Source: a virus | Virus record (IMG/VR): IMGVR_UViG_3300046559_000436 | Span: 33,261 to 97,260 of that record | DNA length: 64,000 nucleotides | Reading direction: 5' to 3' (one strand) | Part shown: one piece after another, positions 56,009 to 62,911 of the stretch | Position numbering within the stretch: the stretch's first letter is position 1 | Layout: every line of letters starts with the position of its first letter | The notes under the pieces: model-generated | Databases searched by the model: none | Told to the model about the DNA's origin: nothing | The model's input: the letters and a program-made list of their open reading frames with translations, nothing else | Translations under genes and position numbers: made by a program

Positions 56009-56413
56009 TCAGCCGCAGGTGACGTTGAGGCTGTCGATGGTGGCCGGGTCGAGAGTGGCCTTGTAGGAGGGAGTGAGCTGGGTGAAGTCCGAGCAGATGA
56101 TCGACTGGAGAGCGGCGACCTGAGCGTTGAGCTGGGCCTGCTGGTCGGCGTCCTGGGTGGTGGAGGTGGTGACCTTGAGGGTCTTGTAGTCGGCGTACTT
56201 GCGGGTGATCTCGTCGACGCGGGCCTGCTGGAAGCCGAGGGACTGACGGTTGATGGCAGCGGATCGGTTGACGTTCTGGGTACGGAACCACCAGCCCGCC
56301 TGCCACCCGCCGAAGATGAGGGCACCAGTGGCGACGACGGCAACAGAGCCGAGGACGAGAGAGCGGCCAGCGACGGTGACGTCACTGGAACCGTCGTACT
56401 TGACGCGGGTCAT
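56009..56413 (-). CDS. Single-TM protein
   Basis: 134 residues. LVLGSVAVVATGALIFGGWQAGW is a membrane segment near the N-terminus; the rest is helical (VDEITRKYADYKTLKVTTST) with two late Cys. It neighbours the lipoprotein and may act with it. Confidence 0.55.
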   Translation of the reverse strand: MTRVKYDGSSDVTVAGRSLVLGSVAVVATGALIFGGWQAGWWFRTQNVNRSAAINRQSLGFQQARVDEITRKYADYKTLKVTTSTTQDADQQAQLNAQVAALQSIICSDFTQLTPSYKATLDPATIDSLNVTCG

Positions 56414-56415
56414 GG

Positions 56416-56658
56416 TCAGGACTCCTTGTTGGGGTTGTTTCCGATGTGGTGGGGGAACCGGGGGGCGCTGAGGGAGCGCCCGATAGCCGCGAGACTCTGC
56501 TCGACCTGCTTGAGAGAGCGGACTCCGAAGCCACGGAGTCCCCAGAGGTCCTCCCAGGTCTTGGCGCACAGCTCGTCGATGGTGTTGACGTCGGCGCGCT
56601 TGAGGCAGTTGTAGGGGCGGGTGGGAAGCTGGAGTTCCTCGACGGGGGTCCCAGTCAC
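56416..56658 (-). CDS. RNA polymerase alpha-CTD-like protein
   Basis: 80 residues. PVEELQLPTRPYNCLKRADV, TIDELCAKTWEDLWGLRGFG and VRSLKQVEQSLAAIGRSL follow the bacterial RpoA C-terminal domain closely (PIEELxLSVRxYNCLKR, TxxDLLxIxxFGxKS). In bacteria this domain binds UP elements and activators via the Arg in the NCLKR-like helix. A stand-alone phage version could compete for or mimic alpha-CTD and redirect transcription. Start overlaps the downstream gene by ATGA. Confidence 0.75.
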   Translation of the reverse strand: MTGTPVEELQLPTRPYNCLKRADVNTIDELCAKTWEDLWGLRGFGVRSLKQVEQSLAAIGRSLSAPRFPHHIGNNPNKES

Positions 56659-56813
56659 TTCGGGTCCACCGGAGGGCGCTTGGCCTCGGACGCGGCGATC
56701 TTGGCGTCGTAGCGACGGTTGATGAAGAGCTTCACAACTTCCTTGAAGCCCTCGAAGGCCCCGCCGATGGCGAGGAAGAGGACGACGTAGAAGACGAGGT
56801 CAGGCCACTGCAT
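56655..56813 (-). CDS. Small membrane protein
   Basis: 52 residues: WPDLVFYVVLFLAIGGAFEG is a membrane helix followed by a basic helix (FKEVVKLFINRRYDAK). Coupled to the alpha-CTD-like gene by ATGA overlap. Function unknown. Confidence 0.5.
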   Translation of the reverse strand: MQWPDLVFYVVLFLAIGGAFEGFKEVVKLFINRRYDAKIAASEAKRPPVDPK

Positions 56814-56839
56814 GAGAGACTCCTTGTCTGGGGGTGCCG

Positions 56840-56980
56840 TCAGAGCCAGGGGTGACGGGACTTGAACTCGCGGGTCTTGGCTCGCCAAGAGGTGATGGCG
56901 TAGATGATGAAGGCGAGGGTGGCCAGGGCCGCGATCAGGTCGAAGGCCGCGAGAGCCAGCATGGCCGGGTCGTGGGTCAC
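56840..56980 (-). CDS. Small membrane protein
   Basis: 46 residues from GTG 56980. AFDLIAALATLAFIIYAIT is a membrane helix with a basic C-terminus. GTG overlaps the previous TGA (GTGA). Function unknown. Confidence 0.45.
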   Translation of the reverse strand: MTHDPAMLALAAFDLIAALATLAFIIYAITSWRAKTREFKSRHPWL

Positions 56981-57117
56981 CGGCGGGGCCCCTTCTTCTT
57001 GTCACGCTTCGAGGTGGCGTTGGCCAGGATGAGAAGGAGACCGAAGACGCCGAGAACGAAGAGAGCGAGCCAGGCCGAGACCTGGGCCTCAGTGGAGGCG
57101 GTGGCGAGCTGGTTCAT
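56977..57117 (-). CDS. Small membrane protein
   Basis: 46 residues from ATG 57117, one membrane helix (WLALFVLGVFGLLLILANA) and a Lys-rich tail. First gene after the promoter at 57160; several coupled small membrane proteins follow, resembling phage lysis or exclusion modules. Confidence 0.5.
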   Translation of the reverse strand: MNQLATASTEAQVSAWLALFVLGVFGLLLILANATSKRDKKKGPRR

Positions 57118-57157
57118 TGCGTGTGCCTTTCGAGGTGTCTTGTCGTTGTGTCTGAGA

Positions 57158-57820
57158 CTATCTTATCAGGCGCTTTGCATCTCTGTCAATCTGGGCCTGA
57201 AGACGGGCAGCCGCGATGCGGACCTCGGAAAGAGGCGGAGGACCGGAGGGAAAACGGCCATCGGGGGCGAGGAAGAGGACGACCTCGGTGGTGATAGGGG
57301 AACGGAGACGGCCATCGAAGGGGACGGCACGAAGCTGCTGGCGGAACTTGGAGGCCCACCAGTGGGCCCGACGGCAGGTGCGGCAGCAGGCAGAGCCCTT
57401 GCGATTGATGGCGAGATTGGGGCCGGAGTAGGAGTGGCCACGCGGGCACTCCCTGTGGGAGGCGCGGTTGGCACGGAGGTTCTGGGCGGAACGGGACTCC
57501 CAGAAGAGGTTGACGGCTCGGTTGTCGGACCGGTCGCCGTTGAGGTGACCGGCCGTAAAGTTACCGGAAGGGGCGGAAGTATGCCAGGCCAGCATGACGA
57601 GCTGCGCCACGGACTTGGTGGTGCGCTTGCCGTCCGAAGCAAGGGCGAGCATCCGACGGCCACGGGTGGCGACGAGTCTGCCGTCGGGGAAACGATCGTC
57701 GCTGAAAGAGCGGACACGTCCGAGGAAGGAGATGAGATAGGCATCGTAGCCGGGGGCTTCGCGCCAGGCGACCCCGGTTTCGTCCAGAATGTCGTCTTCA
57801 GTGGGGGGGAGGATGCTCAT
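57158..57820 (-). CDS. NUMOD4/HNH homing-type endonuclease
   Basis: 220 residues. WREAPGYDAYLISFLGRVRS is a NUMOD4-like motif, TAGHLNGDRSDNRAVNLFWE the HNH core (H, N, N), and CPRGHSYSG, CRTCRRAHW add Cys pairs for metal structure. Free-standing homing endonucleases of this kind are common in phages. Promoter spacing predicts a leaderless message. Related to the gene at 57869. Confidence 0.75.
   Translation of the reverse strand: MSILPPTEDDILDETGVAWREAPGYDAYLISFLGRVRSFSDDRFPDGRLVATRGRRMLALASDGKRTTKSVAQLVMLAWHTSAPSGNFTAGHLNGDRSDNRAVNLFWESRSAQNLRANRASHRECPRGHSYSGPNLAINRKGSACCRTCRRAHWWASKFRQQLRAVPFDGRLRSPITTEVVLFLAPDGRFPSGPPPLSEVRIAAARLQAQIDRDAKRLIR
57160..57189 (-). promoter_or_regulatory. Promoter of 57117 operon (minus)
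   Basis: Minus strand TTGACA, 18-base spacer with TGCAAAG and CTGA, then TAAGAT, within the end of the HNH gene. Confidence 0.85.
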
Positions 57821-57826
57821 GCCCTA

Positions 57827-57855
57827 GCTTAACATACTGATTTCCTGTGAGTCAA
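57827..57855 (-). promoter_or_regulatory. Promoter of 57820, likely leaderless
   Basis: Minus strand TTGACT, 17-base spacer with AGGAAAT, then TTAAGC, 6 bases before the ATG. The -10 is poor, so less certain. Confidence 0.5.
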
Positions 57856-57868
57856 GTAGGATGAAAAG

Positions 57869-58354
57869 TTAGCCTCTCAACTTCTGACGTTGACGAAAGC
57901 GAGCGGAAGCGTCTTTGGAGCATTGGCGGCAGAAGCGGCCGGTGGGACGTTTGATAAGGTTGTCGCCCGAGTAAGGGTGGCCCTGGGGGCAATGAGTTTT
58001 GCGGGCTTGGCCATGGACTCCGGCACGCACGGAATCGCGAACGTTCTCAGAGTCAGTACCCCAGATGAGATTATCCACGTGAGGGTTCATTCGATCAGAG
58101 TCAAGATGGCGCACGATGGTTAGGTTGGAGGAAGATTTCTTGAGAAACAAATGAGCGACGAGACGGTGTACCTGATGAGACTTGGTGCGTCCTTCATCCG
58201 TAATGACGTTGACAAAGGCATACCCTTTATTGTTAGGGCCGTAGGACACCGCTCTACCGTGCTTGGAGACTCGAAAAGACAGGACCCGGCCATGGCTGCT
58301 GATCAGGTACTTGGAAGCTCCGGGCACGGGCAGCCACCGCTCTGGTGTTGTCAT
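57869..58354 (-). CDS. NUMOD4/HNH homing-type endonuclease
   Basis: 161 residues from ATG 58354. ERWLPVPGASKYLISSHGRV is NUMOD4-like; TIVRHLDSDRMNPHVDNLIW the HNH core; CPQGHPYSGDNL and CRQCSKDA supply Cys pairs. Paralogous to 57158 in order of motifs. It lies next to origin-like element B; homing endonucleases often insert at such sites. Upstream in-frame residues cover the promoter and element B and are rejected. Confidence 0.75.
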   Translation of the reverse strand: MTTPERWLPVPGASKYLISSHGRVLSFRVSKHGRAVSYGPNNKGYAFVNVITDEGRTKSHQVHRLVAHLFLKKSSSNLTIVRHLDSDRMNPHVDNLIWGTDSENVRDSVRAGVHGQARKTHCPQGHPYSGDNLIKRPTGRFCRQCSKDASARFRQRQKLRG

Positions 58355-58360
58355 AGGATA

Positions 58361-58390
58361 AGTGTAGCAGTGAAAGTACCTGAGAAGCAA
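58361..58390 (-). promoter_or_regulatory. Promoter of 58354, leaderless
   Basis: Minus strand TTGCTT, 18-base spacer, TACACT, 6 bases before the ATG. Confidence 0.75.
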
Positions 58391-58762
58391 ATTAAGGGCG
58401 CGGAAGACTGGGGGTCTGGAAGAGGGACGACGGTAGGGTCTTCCGGCAGGGGGGATGGGTCTTCCTATATACGAATGACTACGAGGAGTAAGGGTATTAG
58501 TTACTGGGATTGGACGGGTAGTTATGGTGGATAGTGACGGAAGCACTGTGGAAGACCTATATATATATATAAGAAGACCTAGAATAATAAATATATCTTC
58601 CTGTTTTTTCCCCGGTGAGACGGGGTATGAAGACCAGAAGACCCGGAAGACCCCATTTCTGTCTTTTTTACGTGTGTGCCTGTGTGCGCTGAGGCGTGTG
58701 CGCACAAAGCCACCCCGTTCTTCCCGGAAGGTCTTCCCGCCGCTGGCGGGGTGCGGTAGCAG
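58391..58762. other. Origin-like element B
   Basis: No gene fits. GAAGACC/GGTCTTC repeats recur about ten times; the core 58550-58601 (GGAAGACC, then TATATATATATAAG, then AAGACCTA, ending ATATCTTCC) closely matches 15611-15662. GTGTGC-rich flanks are also shared. Placed between divergent transcription units, as expected for a second origin or a paired regulatory element. Confidence 0.6.
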
Positions 58763-58765
58763 ACG

Positions 58766-58795
58766 TTGCGCCGTGGCGAGAGTGTATGGTAGAGT
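58766..58795 (+). promoter_or_regulatory. Promoter of 58851
   Basis: TTGCGC, 18-base spacer ending ATGG, then TAGAGT. Leader with CCGAGA/TCTCGG hairpin. Confidence 0.75.
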
Positions 58796-58850
58796 GTGTG
58801 TATTGGCCGAGAGGAAACCTTCTCGGGACCTACCCCCTCAGGAGCACAGC

Positions 58851-59264
58851 ATGGGACACCCCGTCATCATCGGCAAGCTGATGGAAGTTATGAACGCCCG
58901 TCAGGGCCAGACCCTCACTCGCGAGCAGATCGCCGGGCTGGCCGGTGTTACTCCGGGTCAGGTGCGTGACGGCATGCGTTCGCTGGTCGAGCGCAGCAGC
59001 GGTTCGGTCCAGGTCGTGGTCCGGGCGCGAGCCTGGAGGATGGTGCCGGACCACAAGGCGTCAGAGAAGGCTCCGGTGGCATCTCCGGCGGTCTCGAAGC
59101 CCGCTCCCGCCCCCCGGGCCCCGGAACCCGCTCAGAAGGAGCCGGAGACCGTCCAGAAGGCCGCTTCGATGCCGGAGCTGCTGGAGGTGCTCGGAATCAC
59201 GCGGCTCGGCGGCCTGATGGCTCGCAGCGAGGACGGCCGACTGTGGGAGGCCAAGGAGCTGTGA
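58851..59264 (+). CDS. Winged-helix DNA-binding protein
   Basis: 137 residues from ATG 58851. GKLMEVMNARQGQTLTREQI, AGLAGVTPGQVRDGMRSLVE and VQVVVRARAWRMV form a winged helix-turn-helix. A Pro/Ala/Glu-rich linker leads to a short C-terminal domain (ELLEVLGITRLGGLMARSED). Beside element B, so an origin-binding or regulatory role is plausible. Confidence 0.6.
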   Translation: MGHPVIIGKLMEVMNARQGQTLTREQIAGLAGVTPGQVRDGMRSLVERSSGSVQVVVRARAWRMVPDHKASEKAPVASPAVSKPAPAPRAPEPAQKEPETVQKAASMPELLEVLGITRLGGLMARSEDGRLWEAKEL

Positions 59265-59755
59265 GTAGAGAACAGCGGCTCGCCCAACTGGAGGAGCTGC
59301 TGGCGGAACTCCGGGAGGATACCCAGTACGGCGGGGCGTCCTCCCGGGCTTCCGTGGGGCTTCCTGCGGCCTACGACTACGGGGCGGGCACCCAGGACCG
59401 GGCACTTGCTCCCAGGGCGTGGGAAGCCCATCCCGTGACCGCGCCATCTCCGATCCTGGATCAACAGGGTCGCGTGATTGCGTACGGTTACGCGCCAGTT
59501 CAGCTTCCAGAGCAGTCCGGCCCGAAGATCGATGTCTGGACACAAAGGTTGATCGCCGGGTCGGTGTTTGTCGGAACGGTTTCGGTCAGTGGAGTGTTCC
59601 TGCTCCACGCTGCCGCTGCCGCAATGGTCCCGCTCGCGTTGATAGCGTTGATCGCTGTGTCGGCTGCATACTTGAAGCACTCCTCTCGATCCGGCGGTGG
59701 TAGAGGAGAAGCCAACATCAGTATCAACGTGAAGGTGAATCAGCGAAATGGGTGA
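59261..59755 (+). CDS. Membrane protein
   Basis: 164 residues, GTG overlapping previous TGA. Soluble N-terminus, then RLIAGSVFVGTVSVSGVFLL and AAAAAMVPLALIALIAVSAA as membrane segments, then a short cytoplasmic tail (ANISINVKVNQRNG). Coupled to both neighbours. Confidence 0.55.
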   Translation: MSREQRLAQLEELLAELREDTQYGGASSRASVGLPAAYDYGAGTQDRALAPRAWEAHPVTAPSPILDQQGRVIAYGYAPVQLPEQSGPKIDVWTQRLIAGSVFVGTVSVSGVFLLHAAAAAMVPLALIALIAVSAAYLKHSSRSGGGRGEANISINVKVNQRNG

Positions 59756-60215
59756 GATCTCTCTTCGCCGATCGTGGGCGGCCCCGGTAGTGCTGACTGC
59801 TACCGGGGTTGTCTGCGTGTTTGGGTTGTGGGCTGTCAGCAAGTCGGACAAGCCTTCCCCCAAATCCTCGTCCGAGGTGGCGGTGTCGGCCCCTACCTAC
59901 CAGGACATTGCCGGATGGAAACTGGAGACGTTCGGCGAACTTGCTGACGTCACGGCGGTAGATCAGCTGCTGAATGTTAGCAACTTCCAGACCGGAACGT
60001 CGGGTAGGGTGCTATGCCCCGACCTGTTGGCCGAGACTACCCGGGCCATGAACGTCATCCACCCAGCCCCGGACGACCAGATGCAGAAGGAGCTAGTCAC
60101 GATGTTGAACAGTTACAAGTCAGCCGGTGACAAGTGCGTGGCCGGTGATGTCAGCGGGTCATTCAACGACCTACGAATCGCCGAGAAGGCGCAGAAGGAG
60201 TTGGGACTCAGGTGA
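59748..60215 (+). CDS. Membrane-anchored or secreted protein
   Basis: 155 residues. Basic start and hydrophobic AAPVVLTATGVVCVFGLWAV, then a soluble helical domain with two Cys (VLCPDLL, KCVAGD). Likely signal anchor. Function unknown. Confidence 0.55.
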   Translation: MGEISLRRSWAAPVVLTATGVVCVFGLWAVSKSDKPSPKSSSEVAVSAPTYQDIAGWKLETFGELADVTAVDQLLNVSNFQTGTSGRVLCPDLLAETTRAMNVIHPAPDDQMQKELVTMLNSYKSAGDKCVAGDVSGSFNDLRIAEKAQKELGLR

Positions 60216-60445
60216 TCAAGTCCGACCTGATCCGAGAGCTTAGCAAGATCGAGGAAGCTCTCAGGTGGGCCGAGAAGCATCTGTGCCTCACCAATGAGGC
60301 CAACGCCGCTCTCCACTGCAACGAACGGGTGTTCTATAGCCCGTTGACCACTCAGGTGCACGAGGCCAGGGAGTCGGCGTCTCGCATCCTTGTCGAACTG
60401 ACGGAGACCCCCAGGGATCAGACTGGCGCCCAGGACAAGGAGTAG
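60212..60445 (+). CDS. Small helical protein
   Basis: 77 residues, GTG overlapping previous TGA. SKIEEALRWAEKHLCLTNEA and ESASRILVELTETP. Last gene before a terminator-like hairpin. Confidence 0.5.
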   Translation: MIKSDLIRELSKIEEALRWAEKHLCLTNEANAALHCNERVFYSPLTTQVHEARESASRILVELTETPRDQTGAQDKE

Positions 60446-60453
60446 GGTAGAAT
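60424..60453 (+). promoter_or_regulatory. Promoter of 60571
   Basis: TGGCGC, 18-base spacer with GGACAAG, then TAGAAT, inside the end of the preceding gene. A CCGGC/GCCGG hairpin follows at 60500-60546. Confidence 0.65.
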
Positions 60454-60570
60454 GGTGGGTGTAGGCGCGGTTGTTCTGGGGTAGGTCCGCTGCGTCAGCT
60501 GAGAGCCTCCGGCTTCTGCGGTCAACGCCGTTGCCGGGGGCTCTCGGTGTATCCAGAGGAGGTTGGTGCT

Positions 60571-61092
60571 GTGGTCAAGGTAGACGACGAGTATTTCGAT
60601 GAAGACGCCGAGGGTGCGCAGCTGGCGCGAGAAAAGGCCGTCGCCAGGCTTGGCAAGATTCACTCCGCCATGCAGATGAAGATTTCGGGAGCCGACTGGC
60701 CAGAAATCGCTGCAGAACTTGGGTACGGCAGCGCGGACGCGGCGGCCAGGGACGTCCATCAGGCTCTTGAAGAGGAGATGCTCAACAACGAGCGATTCTC
60801 TACCGAAGTCATTCGCATGATTCAGCTCAAGCGTCTGGACGCCATCTATCAGGGGCTGGAGCCAGGCATTGCCCGAGGCAACGCCAGATCCGGAGATATT
60901 GCAGTCAAAGCCATCGACCGGATCTCCAAGCTGGCCGGTCTTGATGCTCCTCTCAGAACCCAGTCCCAGGTAGACATCGACATCAACGTGGTGTCTGCAG
61001 AGATCGAGCGCACAAAGCGTGAGATCGCCGTCAAGAGAGCCGAACTCGAAGCGTCCGGCATCATCGACGCCACGATTGTGGAAGAGCGATGA
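60571..61092 (+). CDS. Terminase small subunit-like protein
   Basis: 173 residues from GTG 60571 with GAGGAGG upstream. DWPEIAAELGYGSADAAARD is a helix-turn-helix; then MIQLKRLDAIYQGLEPGIAR and AVKAIDRISKLAGLDAP, a pattern seen in small terminases and related packaging proteins of actinophages. C-terminus with charged helix. If correct, the packaging module starts near here. A regulatory role cannot be excluded. Confidence 0.55.
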   Translation: MVKVDDEYFDEDAEGAQLAREKAVARLGKIHSAMQMKISGADWPEIAAELGYGSADAAARDVHQALEEEMLNNERFSTEVIRMIQLKRLDAIYQGLEPGIARGNARSGDIAVKAIDRISKLAGLDAPLRTQSQVDIDINVVSAEIERTKREIAVKRAELEASGIIDATIVEER

Positions 61093-61310
61093 GAGAAAAG
61101 ATCAAAGTTCGAAAACTCATGGGGCGCTGGTACGTGAGTTCCCCACCTGTGGGCTTCGGTGGTCGGGACTGGGTATTGTGCTCTTCCCATGCCGAAGCCC
61201 TGAGCAAGGCTGTATTGGTAGTGTCTCATCGGATCGCCCCGCAAAATCTTTACGCGAACACGTCAATGGAAGGATGGGCACCGTGGACACTGAAAGCACC
61301 CCGCCTCTGA
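61089..61310 (+). CDS. Small basic protein
   Basis: 73 residues, ATG overlapping previous TGA. IKVRKLMGRWYVSSPPVGFG and a helical end. No family recognised. Confidence 0.5.
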   Translation: MREKIKVRKLMGRWYVSSPPVGFGGRDWVLCSSHAEALSKAVLVVSHRIAPQNLYANTSMEGWAPWTLKAPRL

Positions 61311-61612
61311 AGAGAGAGATTCTCCTGTGCGGCGGCCCTCACCGTGGCGAATGGGTAGAGGTTCCGATCCACTCGTCGTCCTACTACGCGGCCAAGTTCG
61401 CCCAGCCCCGAATGTCTCTGTTGTCCGACGGCCCCCCCGAGATGGCAATGGAGAGCCACCGCTACGACATTCAGCCGATCACCACTGGGGACAGGCAGGT
61501 GGTGTGGGTCGGAATTCACCAAGACGTGAACCCGAGCCAGCGGGAGAGAGCGATCGCCAGAGAGCTGTTCCAGCGTGACGTGTACGCGCGGGTGTACGGC
61601 CTGGATCGTTGA
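61283..61612 (+). CDS. Small beta-rich protein
   Basis: 109 residues from GTG 61283; an ATG at 61274 is too close to GGAAGG. REILLCGGPHRGEWVEVPIH and YDIQPITTGDRQVVWVGIHQ give a beta fold; ends with a helical ARELFQRDVYARVYG. No family recognised. Confidence 0.5.
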   Translation: MDTESTPPLKREILLCGGPHRGEWVEVPIHSSSYYAAKFAQPRMSLLSDGPPEMAMESHRYDIQPITTGDRQVVWVGIHQDVNPSQRERAIARELFQRDVYARVYGLDR

Positions 61613-61620
61613 TAGTCCGC

Positions 61621-61650
61621 TTGACAAGCGTGATTGTCGCATGGTAGAAT
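61621..61650 (+). promoter_or_regulatory. Promoter of 61688 and RNA block
   Basis: TTGACA, 18-base spacer ending ATGG, then TAGAAT. No further promoter is seen before the terminator at 62829, so it likely also transcribes the YrlA-like RNAs. Confidence 0.85.
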
Positions 61651-61687
61651 TTTTCTTGTTGAAGCTGAGCAAGGAGACCTACCTAAA

Positions 61688-62425
61688 ATGAGCCACTCCC
61701 GCCTTTCGCACATCGTAGCGGTGGAGAAGTCCGTCAAGGGCAACGCCGCTGCCACTCTGACCACCGCGCACCACCAGCTCCAGCGGAACGAGCTGACCAA
61801 GGGCATCACCCGGGTCTACCGACCGCTGAACGAGAACGATCACGTTCTGCCGTCCGAGGCGACTCGGGTTCAGATCAGCGCCGAAACCGTGATCGAGGGC
61901 ATCCAGAAGGACCTCGTCCGGCTGTTCGACGTCACCGTGACCAAGGACCAGGGCAACCTGGTGGCCCACGCGGACGTCGTCATCGACGGCCAGGTGCTGG
62001 TGTCTCAGGCCACGGTTCCGACGCTGCTCTTCCTGGAGAAGCAGCTGGTCGACCTGACCACCTTCATCAAGAAGCTTCCGGTGCTGGACCCGTCCGAGCA
62101 CTGGGTGAAGGACGACAACACCGGCCACTACAAGACCCAGGTGGTCGAGAACTTCCGCACCAACAAGGTCTACCGCAACCACGTGAAGGCGGAGGCCACC
62201 GACAAGCACCCGGCCCAGGTCGAGGTCTACCAGGCCGATGAGCCGGTCGGCGTGTGGTCCACGGTGAAGTTCTCCGGCGCCCTGCAGGCCAGCCGAGTGA
62301 AGGAGCTGACCGATCGAGTGGTCAAGCTCCAGGAGGCCGTCAAGGTCGCCCGCGAGGAGGCCAACGCCACCGAGGTCGAGAACAAGACCATGGGCGAGGC
62401 CGTGCTAGGATGGCTGTTCGCCTGA
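61688..62425 (+). CDS. DUF7873-like protein
   Basis: 245 residues from ATG 61688. HIVAVEKSVKGNAAATLTTA, GITRVYRPLNENDHVLPSEA, AHADVVIDGQVLVSQATVP, LLFLEKQLVDLTTFIKKLPV and YKTQVVENFRTNKVYRN match the conserved layout of DUF7873 proteins widespread in actinobacteria and their phages. Function unknown. It is co-transcribed with two YrlA-like RNAs, which may indicate an RNA-related task; inference only. Confidence 0.75.
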   Translation: MSHSRLSHIVAVEKSVKGNAAATLTTAHHQLQRNELTKGITRVYRPLNENDHVLPSEATRVQISAETVIEGIQKDLVRLFDVTVTKDQGNLVAHADVVIDGQVLVSQATVPTLLFLEKQLVDLTTFIKKLPVLDPSEHWVKDDNTGHYKTQVVENFRTNKVYRNHVKAEATDKHPAQVEVYQADEPVGVWSTVKFSGALQASRVKELTDRVVKLQEAVKVAREEANATEVENKTMGEAVLGWLFA

Positions 62426-62505
62426 CGGTGATCGTCGCCCTGCGGCGGGGTGATGCTCGGTACAGTCCACGCCCGAGCGTCGCCCGGCGGTTCGGCGACC
62501 GTCTT
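62426..62505 (+). other. Leader stretch with hairpins
   Basis: GCTCGG/CCGAGC (62455-62476 region) and GTCGCC/GGCGAC (62479-62499 region) hairpins between the coding end and the first YrlA-like RNA. No gene seen. Confidence 0.4.
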
Positions 62506-62626
62506 AGAAGCTGAGGTTAAGTTTCAGGCTAAAATCGCGGTAAAGTCCAGGTTCGAGCCCTGGCTGGCGCACTTCGAGCGCCGGTGGCCCAATTGGTAGA
62601 GGCAGCCGCTTTGAAGCTCAGATTCT
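62506..62626 (+). ncRNA. YrlA-like Y RNA 1 (permuted tRNA domain)
   Basis: Order is T arm then D arm: CCAGG TTCGAGC CCTGG (62547-62563), CTGGCGC (62564-62570), loop ACTTCGA, GCGCCGG (62578-62584), then D arm GCC...CAATTGGTAGA...GGC. GCGGT (62537) pairs with GCCGC (62605), TTTCA with TGAAG, CTGAG with CTCAG and AGAA with TTCT, giving the long interrupted stem expected of a Y RNA. The acceptor stem is capped instead of open. This is the layout described for bacterial YrlA RNAs, which bind Ro60 (Rsr). Confidence 0.65.
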
Positions 62627-62652
62627 CGCCACAAGCTCCTTAAAACAACCAA

Positions 62653-62810
62653 ACACGGTTCTTCTAACACGCAGAAACTGCGGTAATGTCCGGGGTTCGA
62701 ATCCCTGCTCCGCCTCTGCCCTAACGGGCGCTGTAACACTCCTCGGCGGAGGACCAACGGTGGCTGTTGGATTGCCTCTTAGATTCAGATCTGCGAACTT
62801 GCGGCCGTGT
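62653..62810 (+). ncRNA. YrlA-like Y RNA 2 (permuted tRNA domain)
   Basis: T arm CGGGG TTCGAAT CCCTG (62691-62707), CTCCGCC (62708) pairs with GGCGGAG (62745) across a 30-base cap, then D arm CCAA...TTGG. GGTAA (62682) pairs with TTGCC (62772), CGCAGA (62670) with TCTGCG (62790), GTTC with GAAC and ACACG with CGTGT. Same permuted order as RNA 1, with a longer cap and less canonical D loop. Confidence 0.6.
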
Positions 62811-62828
62811 GGAGTTATTACACTATCG

Positions 62829-62862
62829 AAGCCCGGGGCTATGGGTAAGCCCCGGGCTTTTT
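62829..62862 (+). terminator. Terminator of RNA block
   Basis: AAGCCCGGGGC pairs with GCCCCGGGCTT and TTTTTCTTT follows: strong rho-independent terminator after the two RNAs. Confidence 0.93.
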
Positions 62863-62876
62863 CTTTGTCTAAATAC

Positions 62877-62905
62877 TTGACTGTGAGGAACGTTTCTGAT
62901 AAGAT
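62877..62905 (+). promoter_or_regulatory. Promoter of 62912, leaderless
   Basis: TTGACT, 17-base spacer with GAGGAACG and TGA, then TAAGAT; ATG 6 bases downstream. Confidence 0.82.
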
Positions 62906-62911
62906 AGACAG

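Noticed and set aside
15495-58762. The two origin-like elements as long terminal repeats of the genome
   Set aside because: Similarity is limited to a core of about 52 bp and short motifs; the flanks differ.
62572-62714. One linear tRNA running from the D half at 62578 to the T half at 62691
   Set aside because: GCGCCGG cannot pair with CTCCGCC; acceptor pairing works only in the permuted order.
62506-62810. Permuted group I introns splitting tRNA genes
   Set aside because: Only about 30 to 60 bases separate the halves, far too little for intron cores, and flanking strands pair as a long stem. YrlA-like Y RNAs fit better.
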